A stretch of 23,563 nucleotides of DNA. Source: an uncultured Limosilactobacillus sp. (GTDB lineage Bacteria; Bacillota; Bacilli; Lactobacillales; Lactobacillaceae). A program made the position numbers and the translations under genes. The stretch is taken from contig NZ_CAKPXS010000027.1 in the NCBI RefSeq assembly GCF_934202235.1, forward strand, positions 1-23,563. Reading direction: 5' to 3'. Under the pieces are notes generated by a model, which did not search any database, was not told where the DNA came from, and saw nothing but the letters and a program-made list of their open reading frames with translations. Shown one piece after another: positions 13,878-21,019 of the stretch. Position 1 is the first letter of the stretch, and the number at the start of each line of letters is the position of its first letter.

Positions 13878-14693
13878 ATGAGTAAGTACCTAATCGCCAT
13901 TGACCTGGATGGAACAACTTTAAATGACCAATCCAAAATCAGTTTACGAACCCAACGGACTCTGGATAAGTTAGCTCACCTGGGAAATGTTGTCAGCATC
14001 ATTACCGGGCGGCCGTTTCGGATTTCTCACCAGTTTTACGACCAATTAAAGTTGCACAGTCCAATGGCCAACCTTAATGGTGCAATTACCCATATCCCTT
14101 ATCACCACTGGCAGGATGAATACTGCGACACCGTGCCGCGCGAACTGGTCTTTGACCTCCTAGCTCATCAAGATGAACTGGGAATTGACACAATGAGTGT
14201 CGAAGATAAAACTCATGTCTGGGCCAATAAGCCAACTTCCTTGCTACCAGAATTTTTACCAGATCACCTCGAACCCAATCAAATTATCTCGCCCCAGACG
14301 CTCCGTCATGACCCAATATGTGTCACTGTCCACTACACCCATGAGAGCTTACCCAAACTCAAAGCTTACGTTGAACAACACTATGGCCAGGTAGTAGAAC
14401 CACGAGTATGGGGTGGTAATTACGACATCATTGAGCTCATTCACCGGGGAATCCACAAGGAAAAAAGCGTCAAGAAAATTGCTGCTGCTTACGGGATTGA
14501 CCAGCAACGGATCATCGCTTTTGGCGACGAAAGCAATGATAGCGAAATGCTAAAGTTTGCTGGTACCGGGGTGGCGATGAAAAACGCTATTAGCAAGGTT
14601 AAAAAAGTCGCTAATGACGTCACTCCCTGGGATAACAATGCCGACGGGATGGCCCGTTACTTACAAGGATTCTTCGGCTTGCGAGACGAATAA
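13878..14693 (+). CDS. Cof-type HAD-IIB family phosphatase
   Basis: A 271-residue haloacid-dehalogenase superfamily phosphatase of the Cof/YidA subfamily. Motif I is IAIDLDGTTLND with nucleophile Asp9 and Asp11; motif II is the Thr of SIITGRPF; motif III is the Lys in IHKEKSVKKI; motif IV is AFGDESNDSEML. The large cap between motifs II and III defines the IIB class. Members act on small phosphorylated metabolites such as sugar phosphates or flavin mononucleotide; the natural substrate cannot be read from the sequence. The start has GGAGAAAAGGAAG upstream. It is monocistronic, between a divergent rsmF and a convergent Fe-S locus. Confidence 0.9.
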   Translation: MSKYLIAIDLDGTTLNDQSKISLRTQRTLDKLAHLGNVVSIITGRPFRISHQFYDQLKLHSPMANLNGAITHIPYHHWQDEYCDTVPRELVFDLLAHQDELGIDTMSVEDKTHVWANKPTSLLPEFLPDHLEPNQIISPQTLRHDPICVTVHYTHESLPKLKAYVEQHYGQVVEPRVWGGNYDIIELIHRGIHKEKSVKKIAAAYGIDQQRIIAFGDESNDSEMLKFAGTGVAMKNAISKVKKVANDVTPWDNNADGMARYLQGFFGLRDE

Positions 14694-14709
14694 AACATCA
14701 TTGATTAAC

Positions 14710-14759
14710 AAAGGACCAGCGAACTGTTAGCCAAGTGGCAACAATTTGCTGGTCTTTTT
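14710..14759. terminator. Bidirectional terminator between the HAD gene and the suf locus
   Basis: A 14-bp stem (14710-14723 with 14745-14758, two G-U pairs on the plus-strand RNA) ending in TTTTT. The loop holds a small inner hairpin (GCCA/TGGC). It lies 16 bases after the HAD stop and 12 bases after the stop of the convergent MIP18 gene. Confidence 0.8.
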
Positions 14760-14771
14760 GTGTTCCAATTT

Positions 14772-15089
14772 TTACATATGAATACCCAGTGCAATTTTAG
14801 CATATTTTGACATCCGCTCAACCGTCCAGGCTGGTTCCCAGACCAGGTGAATCTGGCAGTCCGTAATCCCGTCAACACTCTTCACCGCAAATCTGATTGA
14901 ACGGTCAAGCAGGTCGCCAATGGGGCAGCCCATGGTAGTCAGTGTCATTGTCACCGTGCACATTCCCTGTTCATCCACGTCAATCCCGTAAATTAGCCCG
15001 AGGTTAACCAGGTCAACGCCCAGTTCGGGATCAATGACCTCGCCCAAGGCTGCCTTCACTTCTTTAACTAGCTGTTCTTGCTGCTTCAT
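14772..15089 (-). CDS. sufT: MIP18 / DUF59 family Fe-S assembly protein (SufT-like)
   Basis: A 105-residue single-domain MIP18 (DUF59) protein. Conserved features are EVIDPELGVDLVNLGLIYGI near the N-terminus, the TTMGCPIGD cysteine motif near residue 56, and HLVWEPAWTVERMSKYAK near the end. Relatives (SufT, and eukaryotic CIA2/MIP18) aid maturation or delivery of Fe-S clusters; that role is inferred from the family and from its place as the last gene of the suf operon. An upstream ATG overlaps the sufB stop (TAATG), but GGAGG five bases before the ATG at 15089 favours that start. PaaD-like is an alternative name; no phenylacetate genes are nearby. Confidence 0.85.
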   Translation of the reverse strand: MKQQEQLVKEVKAALGEVIDPELGVDLVNLGLIYGIDVDEQGMCTVTMTLTTMGCPIGDLLDRSIRFAVKSVDGITDCQIHLVWEPAWTVERMSKYAKIALGIHM

Positions 15090-15100
15090 CGTTTCCTCCA

Positions 15101-16507
15101 TTAACCAATGGATCCTTCCATCTCAAAACTGATCAGTCGGTTCAGTTCCACCGCATATTCCATCGGTAGTTTCTTCGTAAATGGTTCAACAAAACCCATG
15201 ATGATCATTTCGGTTGCTTTGGCCTCAGATAATCCCCGGCTCATCAAGTAGTAAAGCTTTTCTTCCGAAATCTTAGACACCCGTGCTTCGTGTTCCATCG
15301 CCACGTTAGCATTATCGACTTCATTGTACGGGATCGTGTCTGAACTCGACTGGTCATCCATAATAATAGTATCGCATTCAACGTGTGCCTTAGACCCATC
15401 AGCTTTTTTGGTAAAGCGGACCTGTCCCCGGTAGTCAGTCGACCCACCACTTTTGGCAATCGACTTCGAAACGATCGAACTCGAAGTCTGCGGTGCGTTG
15501 TGAATCATCCGCGCCCCAGAATCCTGATGAATACCGTTAGCGGCAACCGCGATCGATAACATCGTCCCGCGGGCACCCTTACCATCCAAGTACACACTCG
15601 GATACTTCATCGTCACCTTCGACCCCAAGTTACCGTCGATCCACTCCATCGTTGCATTTTCCTGGGCGGCAGCCCGCTTAGTTTCCAAGCTGTACACGTT
15701 ATCCGACCAGTTCTGAATAGTCGTGTAGCGGCAATAGGCATCCCTTTGTACATTCACTTCCACCACCGCGGCGTGCAGCGAATCGCTCGAATAATTAGGA
15801 GCGGTACAGCCCTCCACGTAGTCAACACTCGCCCCTTCATCAACAATAATCAGCGTCCGTTCAAACTGACCGGAGTTTTCCGCATTCAGGCGGAAATAAG
15901 ACTGGATGGGGGTCTTGCAGTGAACACCCTTGGGAACATAGATAAATGAGCCACCCGACCAAACAGCACCGTTCAGGGCCGCAAACTTGTTATCATCAGG
16001 ATGAACTAGCTTGCCAAACCATTTCTTAAAAAGTGCTGGGTGTTCTTTGAGTGCCGTGTCGGTATCGGTGAAGATAATCCCCAGTTGGTCAAACTGCTTT
16101 TTCATGTTATGGTAGACAACTTCTGACTCGTACTGTGCCGAAGAACCCGCCAGGTACTTTCGTTCAGCTTCGGGAACCCCCAACCGGTCAAACGTCCGCT
16201 TTAAGTCCGCAGGCACGTCATCCCAGTCCTGGTACTTCCGGTCAGTCATTTTCTGGTAATACAGCATATTGTCGAGGTCCAAAGATGACAGATCAGGACC
16301 AAAGTTGGGCATCGGCATCTGACAGTAAAGGCGGTAAGATTTCAACCGAAAATCAAGCATCCACTGGGGTTCGCCCTTTTCTGCAGAGATTTGGCGAACA
16401 ACTTCTTCTGTCAAACCACGACCAGTCGAATAAGTGGGCTTCACATTATCGTGAAAACCATACTGGTAATCTTTGTCTTTGAGAATATCACTTGCTTTGT
16501 CGATCAT
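15101..16507 (-). CDS. sufB: Fe-S cluster assembly scaffold protein SufB
   Basis: A 468-residue beta-helix protein of the SufBCD scaffold on which new Fe-S clusters are built. Family landmarks are SGGSFIYVPKGVHCKTPIQS (184-203), IIVDEGASVDYVEGC (220-234), the conserved cysteine Cys378 in AHVECDTIIMDD, then ANVAMEHEARVSKI (400-413) and the C-terminal helices. Cys378 corresponds to the cysteine that works with a SufD histidine in E. coli SufBCD. The start at 16507 has AGGAG six bases upstream. It overlaps sufU by 20 bases in another frame, pointing to coupled translation. Confidence 0.96.
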   Translation of the reverse strand: MIDKASDILKDKDYQYGFHDNVKPTYSTGRGLTEEVVRQISAEKGEPQWMLDFRLKSYRLYCQMPMPNFGPDLSSLDLDNMLYYQKMTDRKYQDWDDVPADLKRTFDRLGVPEAERKYLAGSSAQYESEVVYHNMKKQFDQLGIIFTDTDTALKEHPALFKKWFGKLVHPDDNKFAALNGAVWSGGSFIYVPKGVHCKTPIQSYFRLNAENSGQFERTLIIVDEGASVDYVEGCTAPNYSSDSLHAAVVEVNVQRDAYCRYTTIQNWSDNVYSLETKRAAAQENATMEWIDGNLGSKVTMKYPSVYLDGKGARGTMLSIAVAANGIHQDSGARMIHNAPQTSSSIVSKSIAKSGGSTDYRGQVRFTKKADGSKAHVECDTIIMDDQSSSDTIPYNEVDNANVAMEHEARVSKISEEKLYYLMSRGLSEAKATEMIIMGFVEPFTKKLPMEYAVELNRLISFEMEGSIG

Positions 16508-16964
16508 CGGTATCTCCTCTCTCCTGGTTATCCTGCTCAAGAGCACGAGTTAACGCCCACCACGATAAGGTTGCACACTTAATTCGCGCCGGAAACTGCA
16601 TAATACTGGTCAACGCTTGGGCGTCACCGAGTTTGGCCAGTTCAGCCGGTCGGTGTTGTTTGCCAATAGCTTCGTCCGAAAAAATCTTCGCCATCGCCAG
16701 CGCTTCTTCAGTCGTTTTACCGGCAACAGCATCAGCCATCATGCTTGCCGAAGCCTGGCTGATTGTACAGCCATCACCGGTAAAACCGATTTGCGCAATC
16801 CGGCCGCCAGCAACTCGCAGCTCCAGGTTGACAGTATCGCCACAAGTTGGATTATGAAGCGTTTGCTGATTAGTCGGCATCGTAATTTTGCCCTTGTGGT
16901 GGGGGTGGGCAGCCGCATCAAGAATCACTGCCCGGTAAAGTTGGTTTAACTTAGATAGACCCAA
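16488..16964 (-). CDS. sufU: SufU zinc-dependent sulfur-transfer protein
   Basis: A 158-residue SufU that accepts persulfide sulfur from SufS in Gram-positive bacteria. The ligands are Cys41 and Asp43 in NPTCGD, Cys66 in GDGCTISQASAS and Cys130 in RIKCATLSWWAL, nearly the same numbering as the zinc site of B. subtilis SufU. The insertion between Cys66 and Cys130 that separates SufU from IscU is present. The start is a TTG inside the end of sufS (14-base overlap), with AAGGAG about ten bases upstream. The stop lies within the start of sufB. Confidence 0.93.
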   Translation of the reverse strand: MGLSKLNQLYRAVILDAAAHPHHKGKITMPTNQQTLHNPTCGDTVNLELRVAGGRIAQIGFTGDGCTISQASASMMADAVAGKTTEEALAMAKIFSDEAIGKQHRPAELAKLGDAQALTSIMQFPARIKCATLSWWALTRALEQDNQERGDTDDRQSK

Positions 16965-18186
16965 CGTGAAAGAACTCCTTCGTTTCTCTGATTGCGTGAA
17001 TTAACTGGTCAACGTCTTGCTGGTTATTATAAAAATAAAAACTAGCGCGGGCAGTCGCCGTGACCCCTAGGTAGTCCATCAACGGTTGCGCACAGTGGTG
17101 CCCTGCCCGCACGGCAACCCCTTCCATATCAAGAGCAGTCGCAACATCATGCGGGTGAAGCCCAGTAATATTAAAGGCAATCACCCCCGTATGTTTTGCG
17201 GGATCATGCGGGCCGTACACTGTGACGTGATCTTCAGCCAACAATCGCGGTAAGGCGGTGGCTACTAATTCACGTTCATGACGTTCTACCTCCGCCATCC
17301 CTAATCCTTGCAGATAATGGATCGCGCTGGCCAATGAAATGGCACCCGCAACGTTGGGCGTTCCCGCTTCAAACTTATACGGCGGTTCAGCAAAAGTTGT
17401 CGACTGCCGTTGAACACTACTAATCATTTCGCCACCAAACTGGTATGGTGGCATGGCTGCCAAAAGATCATACCGCCCATACAAGACGCCAATGCCCATG
17501 CCGCTCAGCATCTTGTGACCAGAAAAAGCATAAAAGTCTACGCCTAGTTGTTGGACATCGACGGCGAAGTGAGGCACTGCCTGAGCACCGTCAGCGACAA
17601 TGACCGCTCCGTGCTGGTGAGCAAGTGCCGCTAGTTGTTGAAGCGGCGTGATGGTCCCCAGGACGTTACTAGCGTGAGTTACAGCAACAATTTTGGTCCG
17701 GTCGGTAATTTGCTTTTCAGCAGCAGCCAGGTCTAACTCCCCCGTCGTTGTTAAGTCGATATACTTGAGACAGGCACCAGTAGCGATTGCTAATTGCTGC
17801 CAGGGGACAAGGTTGCTGTGGTGCTCGGCAATCGAAACGACGATCTCGTCGCCTTCATGGATATGCTGACGGCTGTAAGTCGCCGCAACGAGGTTCAACC
17901 CCTCAGTTGCACCCCGGGTAAAGATAATTTCGCGCTCATCGGCAGCATTAATAAAATGCTGGACCGTCTGCCGGGCATTTTCGTACTCGTTCGTTGCCCG
18001 CACCGCGAGGGTGTGGACTCCCCGGTGGACATTGGCGTTGTCATGCTGATAAAAATTCATCAAATCCTTGAGAACAGGGGTCGGCCGCTGCGTCGTCGCG
18101 GCATTATCAAGGTAGGCGAGGCGTTCCCCGTTGACCCGTTGTTTGAGAATTGGAAAGTCTTGACGAACGTCATCCCACTCAGTCAT
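16951..18186 (-). CDS. sufS: Group II cysteine desulfurase SufS
   Basis: A 411-residue PLP enzyme that releases sulfur from L-cysteine as an enzyme persulfide. PLP-site residues are seen: SIAEHHSNLVPWQ (His122/123), Asp199 in VADGAQ, and the Schiff-base Lys225 in FSGHKMLSGMGIG. The catalytic Cys365 is in VRAGHHCAQPLM, in the short rigid loop typical of group II enzymes that need SufU. The ATG overlaps the end of sufD by eight bases and has GGAAAGGAAG upstream. Adjacency to sufU fits SufS rather than the IscS/NifS class. Confidence 0.96.
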   Translation of the reverse strand: MTEWDDVRQDFPILKQRVNGERLAYLDNAATTQRPTPVLKDLMNFYQHDNANVHRGVHTLAVRATNEYENARQTVQHFINAADEREIIFTRGATEGLNLVAATYSRQHIHEGDEIVVSIAEHHSNLVPWQQLAIATGACLKYIDLTTTGELDLAAAEKQITDRTKIVAVTHASNVLGTITPLQQLAALAHQHGAVIVADGAQAVPHFAVDVQQLGVDFYAFSGHKMLSGMGIGVLYGRYDLLAAMPPYQFGGEMISSVQRQSTTFAEPPYKFEAGTPNVAGAISLASAIHYLQGLGMAEVERHERELVATALPRLLAEDHVTVYGPHDPAKHTGVIAFNITGLHPHDVATALDMEGVAVRAGHHCAQPLMDYLGVTATARASFYFYNNQQDVDQLIHAIRETKEFFHVGSI

Positions 18187-19465
18187 GCAGCAACTTCCTT
18201 TCCAGAATCGTGATCATTTTATCTTCCAACCGGCGGTTCGGCAATGCCGTCAAGACCGCACTCAAGAACCCCCGAATAACCATTCGCTTGGCCTGGTGTT
18301 CCGGGATGCCCCGGCTAAGCAAGTAGTACAGTTGGTGAGCATCAACCTGACCGACACTTGCGGCATGACCGGCATTGACATCGTTTTCGTCAATCAACAG
18401 GATCGGGTTGGCATCGCCGCGTGCAGTTGGCGACATCATTAATAAGCGGTTTTGCTGCTCCGCATTGGACCCGTGAGCATCGTGCACGATCTGGCCAATC
18501 CCGTTAAAGATCAGCTCAGAGCTGTCCAAAACAACGCCTCGCTGGTTAATTAAGCCGGTCGAGTGCGGGCCGCGGTTAGTTACCCGGTTGTTGAGACCCA
18601 CGTGCTGGTCCCCACCCGTCACCGCAATCAGTTTCGAGTCTGCTTTACTGCCCTCGCCGATCAGTTCGGCATCAATATCGCCAAGAACATTGCCGCCATT
18701 CATCATCCCCACTGCCCATTCAACATTGGCATCTGCTGCCAGGTGAGCCCGCCGGTTGAGGTAAGTAGTAATATTCGTGCCAGTTTCATCCAGCACTGCC
18801 AAATGAACCTCGCTTCCGGGCTCAGCCACAATTTCCACCATCAAGTTTGCAAGGTTAGCGGCCTTTCCCACCGACGAGAGGTGTTGCACGACGTGAACCA
18901 CTGACTGCGGGTGAGCGACGATTAATAGGTGGTTGACCAATGGCTGGTTAGGCCTGGTCGCATCCTGCACCTGGTGGATTTCTAACGGTTGCTTAACAGA
19001 CACTCCCGCGCCAACCTCAATCACAGTGCCACTGTTTAACATCGCTTGGTGATAAGCAGTTAGCTTATCTTGCTCAGCCGAAATAACGGACATGAAGTAT
19101 TGATCAACGACTTGATAGTGATTATGCAATGCCCGGAAAAACGGCTCACAAATAACACCTGCTGGTACCTGTTTGTTGATAACTAGCTTTCCCTGGGCAA
19201 AGCTGTGGAGACTGATGTCGTCACCGTCATTTTCCTGAGCTGCCGTCACCGCTTTCGCTGAGGGGACGGCATCAATCAACTTTAACCGGTCATCCGTTGG
19301 TAAAAGCGGCCAGCCATCATATGAAAATTCCTGCATCCTTGGCATTGCCAACTTTGGGTAAAGCTGGAGTGCGCTCAGGCGGCGCGCCGTAAAACTGGTT
19401 GGTTCACCCCACCGACTCGCCACGGCTTTCACTTGTTGTTGGGTTTGCTCAAAATTGAAGGTCAT
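18179..19465 (-). CDS. sufD: Fe-S cluster assembly protein SufD
   Basis: A 428-residue beta-helix paralogue of SufB and its partner in the scaffold. The middle repeats include IEVGAGVSVKQPLEIHQV and EIVAEPGSEVHLAVLD. The C-terminal part has NEQQ-like and DENDVNAGHAASVGQVD segments; the histidine of NAGHAASVG matches the SufD histidine implicated in cluster formation in E. coli. LLSRGIPEHQAKRMVIRGF mirrors the SufB terminus. Two ATG codons are adjacent; the second (19465) is seven bases from GGGGGAG and is preferred over 19468. It lies 10-13 bases after sufC. Confidence 0.94.
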   Translation of the reverse strand: MTFNFEQTQQQVKAVASRWGEPTSFTARRLSALQLYPKLAMPRMQEFSYDGWPLLPTDDRLKLIDAVPSAKAVTAAQENDGDDISLHSFAQGKLVINKQVPAGVICEPFFRALHNHYQVVDQYFMSVISAEQDKLTAYHQAMLNSGTVIEVGAGVSVKQPLEIHQVQDATRPNQPLVNHLLIVAHPQSVVHVVQHLSSVGKAANLANLMVEIVAEPGSEVHLAVLDETGTNITTYLNRRAHLAADANVEWAVGMMNGGNVLGDIDAELIGEGSKADSKLIAVTGGDQHVGLNNRVTNRGPHSTGLINQRGVVLDSSELIFNGIGQIVHDAHGSNAEQQNRLLMMSPTARGDANPILLIDENDVNAGHAASVGQVDAHQLYYLLSRGIPEHQAKRMVIRGFLSAVLTALPNRRLEDKMITILERKLLHD

Positions 19466-19478
19466 CATCCTTCTCCCC

Positions 19479-20273
19479 CTAGTTTTCGTCAGTCAGCTTA
19501 ATTTTCAGTCCCAGCTCATCACGTAGTCCGGCGTAACCTTCTTTTTCGAGGCGTTTGGCCAGGTCAGGCCCACCAGTTGCTACTACTTTTCCGCCCATCA
19601 TGACGTGAACCACGTCGGGAACAATGTAGTTCAACAACCGCTGATAGTGAGTAATGATCAGTGAACCAAATTGAGGCCCACGCATTGAGTTCACACCCCG
19701 AGCAACGACCTTCAACGCATCAATGTCTAAGCCAGAATCGATTTCATCGAGAATCGCGAAAGTCGGCTTAATCATCAATAACTGGAGAATCTCGTTTCGC
19801 TTCTTCTCGCCGCCGGAAAAGCCTTCATTAAGGTAGCGTTCCGTCATCTCATCGCTCATATCCAACAAGTGCAGGTTCTTTTCCAGTTCCTTAATAAAAG
19901 CCATTACTGATAGCTGGTCATCCTTTGGCCGGCGCGCATTCATTGCTGCCCGCAGAAATTCAGCGTTCGTCACTCCCTGGATTTCCGCGGGGTACTGCAT
20001 CGCTAAAAATAGGCCGGCGCGGGCCCGCTCGTCAACTGGTAAGTTGAGGATACTTTTTCCATCGAGAAAGATTTCGCCAGCAGTTACCTGGTAACTCGGA
20101 TTTCCCATAATGGTTTGTGAAAGTGTCGACTTCCCAGTCCCGTTGGGTCCCATAATCGCGTGAATTTCACCGGTCTTCATCGTCAAATTCACCCCGTGGA
20201 GGATTTCCTGACGCTGTTTGTTTTCCTCATCGGTTACCGCTACGTGTAAGTTCTTTATTTCCAGCTTACTCAT
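19479..20273 (-). CDS. sufC: Fe-S cluster assembly ATPase SufC
   Basis: A 264-residue ABC-type ATPase, soluble, that powers conformational change of SufBD. Walker A is GPNGTGKST (42-50), the Q-loop is AMQYPAEIQG, the ABC signature is FSGGEKKR (152-159), Walker B is FAILDEIDSG (172-181), and the H-loop is SLIITHYQR. Sequence between signature and Walker B (NEILQLLMIKP) is typical of SufC. The frame is open further upstream, but those codons include the promoter. The ATG at 20273 has GGGAGG nine bases before it. First gene of the main suf transcript. Confidence 0.96.
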   Translation of the reverse strand: MSKLEIKNLHVAVTDEENKQRQEILHGVNLTMKTGEIHAIMGPNGTGKSTLSQTIMGNPSYQVTAGEIFLDGKSILNLPVDERARAGLFLAMQYPAEIQGVTNAEFLRAAMNARRPKDDQLSVMAFIKELEKNLHLLDMSDEMTERYLNEGFSGGEKKRNEILQLLMIKPTFAILDEIDSGLDIDALKVVARGVNSMRGPQFGSLIITHYQRLLNYIVPDVVHVMMGGKVVATGGPDLAKRLEKEGYAGLRDELGLKIKLTDEN

Positions 20274-20327
20274 CCTGTAAAGCCTCCCGCAATTGATGTG
20301 TCGTCTCACCGACATTTTTACTGATTC

Positions 20328-20336
20328 ATTATACCA
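20328..20336 (-). promoter_or_regulatory. Extended -10 promoter of sufCDSUB
   Basis: TGGTATAAT on the minus strand: a perfect -10 with the TGn extension, about 55 bases before the sufC ATG. The -35 region is poor, as often with extended -10 promoters. It lies directly after a terminator hairpin, so the suf operon appears separated from the two small genes upstream. Confidence 0.62.
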
Positions 20337-20345
20337 GGCCAAATT

Positions 20346-20377
20346 AAAAAAGCAGGACTTTAACCACCCTACTTTTT
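20346..20377 (-). terminator. Terminator between the 51-residue gene and sufC
   Basis: A 10-bp stem (AAAAAGTAGG with CCTGCTTTTT, one G-U pair) with an 11-base loop and a run of six T on the minus strand. It overlaps the stop codon of the small gene upstream. The stem has a short GC core, so read-through into sufC is possible. Confidence 0.68.
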
Positions 20378-20524
20378 AACCTTGCCATAACGGTTTTGTT
20401 CCTTAATCATGCTGCTCTTGCCGCGGTGACTATTGATGAAGTGTTCCTCACCCGCAAAAATTGCGAGATACGACATCAGTACCCGCTGCAATCTTTTTCG
20501 CCAAGTTAATTTTTGTCGAGCCAT
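20369..20524 (-). CDS. Small basic protein of unknown function (51 residues)
   Basis: An open frame of 51 codons not explained by any larger gene. It begins MARQKLTWRKRLQRVLMSYL and ends KEQNRYGKVKK. The protein is strongly basic with one short hydrophobic patch (VLMSYLAIFAG, about 15-25), too short for a confident membrane helix. The ATG lies five bases after the stop of the HesB-like gene, and a modest GGGA about nine bases upstream overlaps that gene's end, so coupled translation is plausible. A terminator follows at once. Family not recognised; the position beside suf is the only functional hint. It could also be an unexpressed open frame. Confidence 0.55.
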   Translation of the reverse strand: MARQKLTWRKRLQRVLMSYLAIFAGEEHFINSHRGKSSMIKEQNRYGKVKK

Positions 20525-20529
20525 GGTTA

Positions 20530-20916
20530 TCAATCCCAGAGCTCTTCAAAATGACGCGAGGCAGATGTCGTTGCGTCACTAACTGGCGACGGCTGTTCTG
20601 CCGGTGGGGCCACGACGGTTTGAACTAACCGGCTGTAGTGGTACGTTAACTGCCCTTCATGGAGATCAACTAGTAGCTTTTTCCCTGAAAAATACCACTC
20701 ATCTGCAAAATCGACGTAAAAATCAATCCCATCAACTGTCACCTTTGCAATGGGCTGGCCCGCCTGTTTAACCACTGTAGGCTCCACTTGAACATGATCA
20801 ATATTCCCGTCATGTGGACGAACTAGTTGAAAGCGCACGACTGTCGAACTCCCTTGGTTTAGTTTCAGCCTGTCACGGATGGCTGCAGCCGCCGCTGGAG
20901 TGACCTCAAGTTTCAT
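20530..20916 (-). CDS. HesB/A-type Fe-S biosynthesis-family protein lacking cysteines
   Basis: A 128-residue protein whose first ~100 residues resemble the Fe-S_biosyn (HesB/IscA/YneR) fold: MKLEVTPAAAAAIRDRLKL at the start, then VDGIDFYVDFADEW and FSGKKLLVDLHEGQLTYHY. The three cysteines by which true A-type carriers hold a cluster are all missing; the protein has no cysteine at all. It is therefore a degenerate relative, like those common in lactobacilli, with unknown role. The last 25 residues are Pro/Ser/Thr-rich and probably disordered. The ATG has AAGGAGAGGG upstream. It is transcribed toward the suf operon and is followed by the 51-residue gene. Confidence 0.72.
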   Translation of the reverse strand: MKLEVTPAAAAAIRDRLKLNQGSSTVVRFQLVRPHDGNIDHVQVEPTVVKQAGQPIAKVTVDGIDFYVDFADEWYFSGKKLLVDLHEGQLTYHYSRLVQTVVAPPAEQPSPVSDATTSASRHFEELWD

Positions 20917-20938
20917 TTTACCCTCTCCTTTTGCGCTT

Positions 20939-20947
20939 ATTCTATCA
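20939..20947 (-). promoter_or_regulatory. Extended -10 promoter candidate for the HesB-like gene
   Basis: TGATAGAAT on the minus strand (TGn plus TAGAAT), 22 bases before the ATG, leaving a leader of about 15 bases that still holds the full ribosome site. The expected -35 position falls in the T-tract of the permease terminator and is not recognisable. Confidence 0.45.
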
Positions 20948-20957
20948 CGTTAGCAAA

Positions 20958-21000
20958 CAAAAAACCGCCCTGCTGACCGAAGACGGTCAAACAGCGCGGT
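20958..21000 (-). terminator. Terminator after the APC permease
   Basis: A long hairpin with an outer stem (ACCGC with GCGGT, extended by CTG with CAG) and a perfect inner stem TGACCG/CGGTCA around AAGA (TCTT on the minus strand), followed on the minus strand by TTTTTTGTTTG. It starts 20 bases after the permease stop. Confidence 0.82.
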
Positions 21001-21019
21001 CCAATGCAAACAACTACTT

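Noticed and set aside
20274..20342. N-terminal extension of SufC
   Set aside because: It contains the extended -10 promoter, and a GGGAGG site precedes the ATG at 20273; SufC normally starts at MSKLEI-like sequence.
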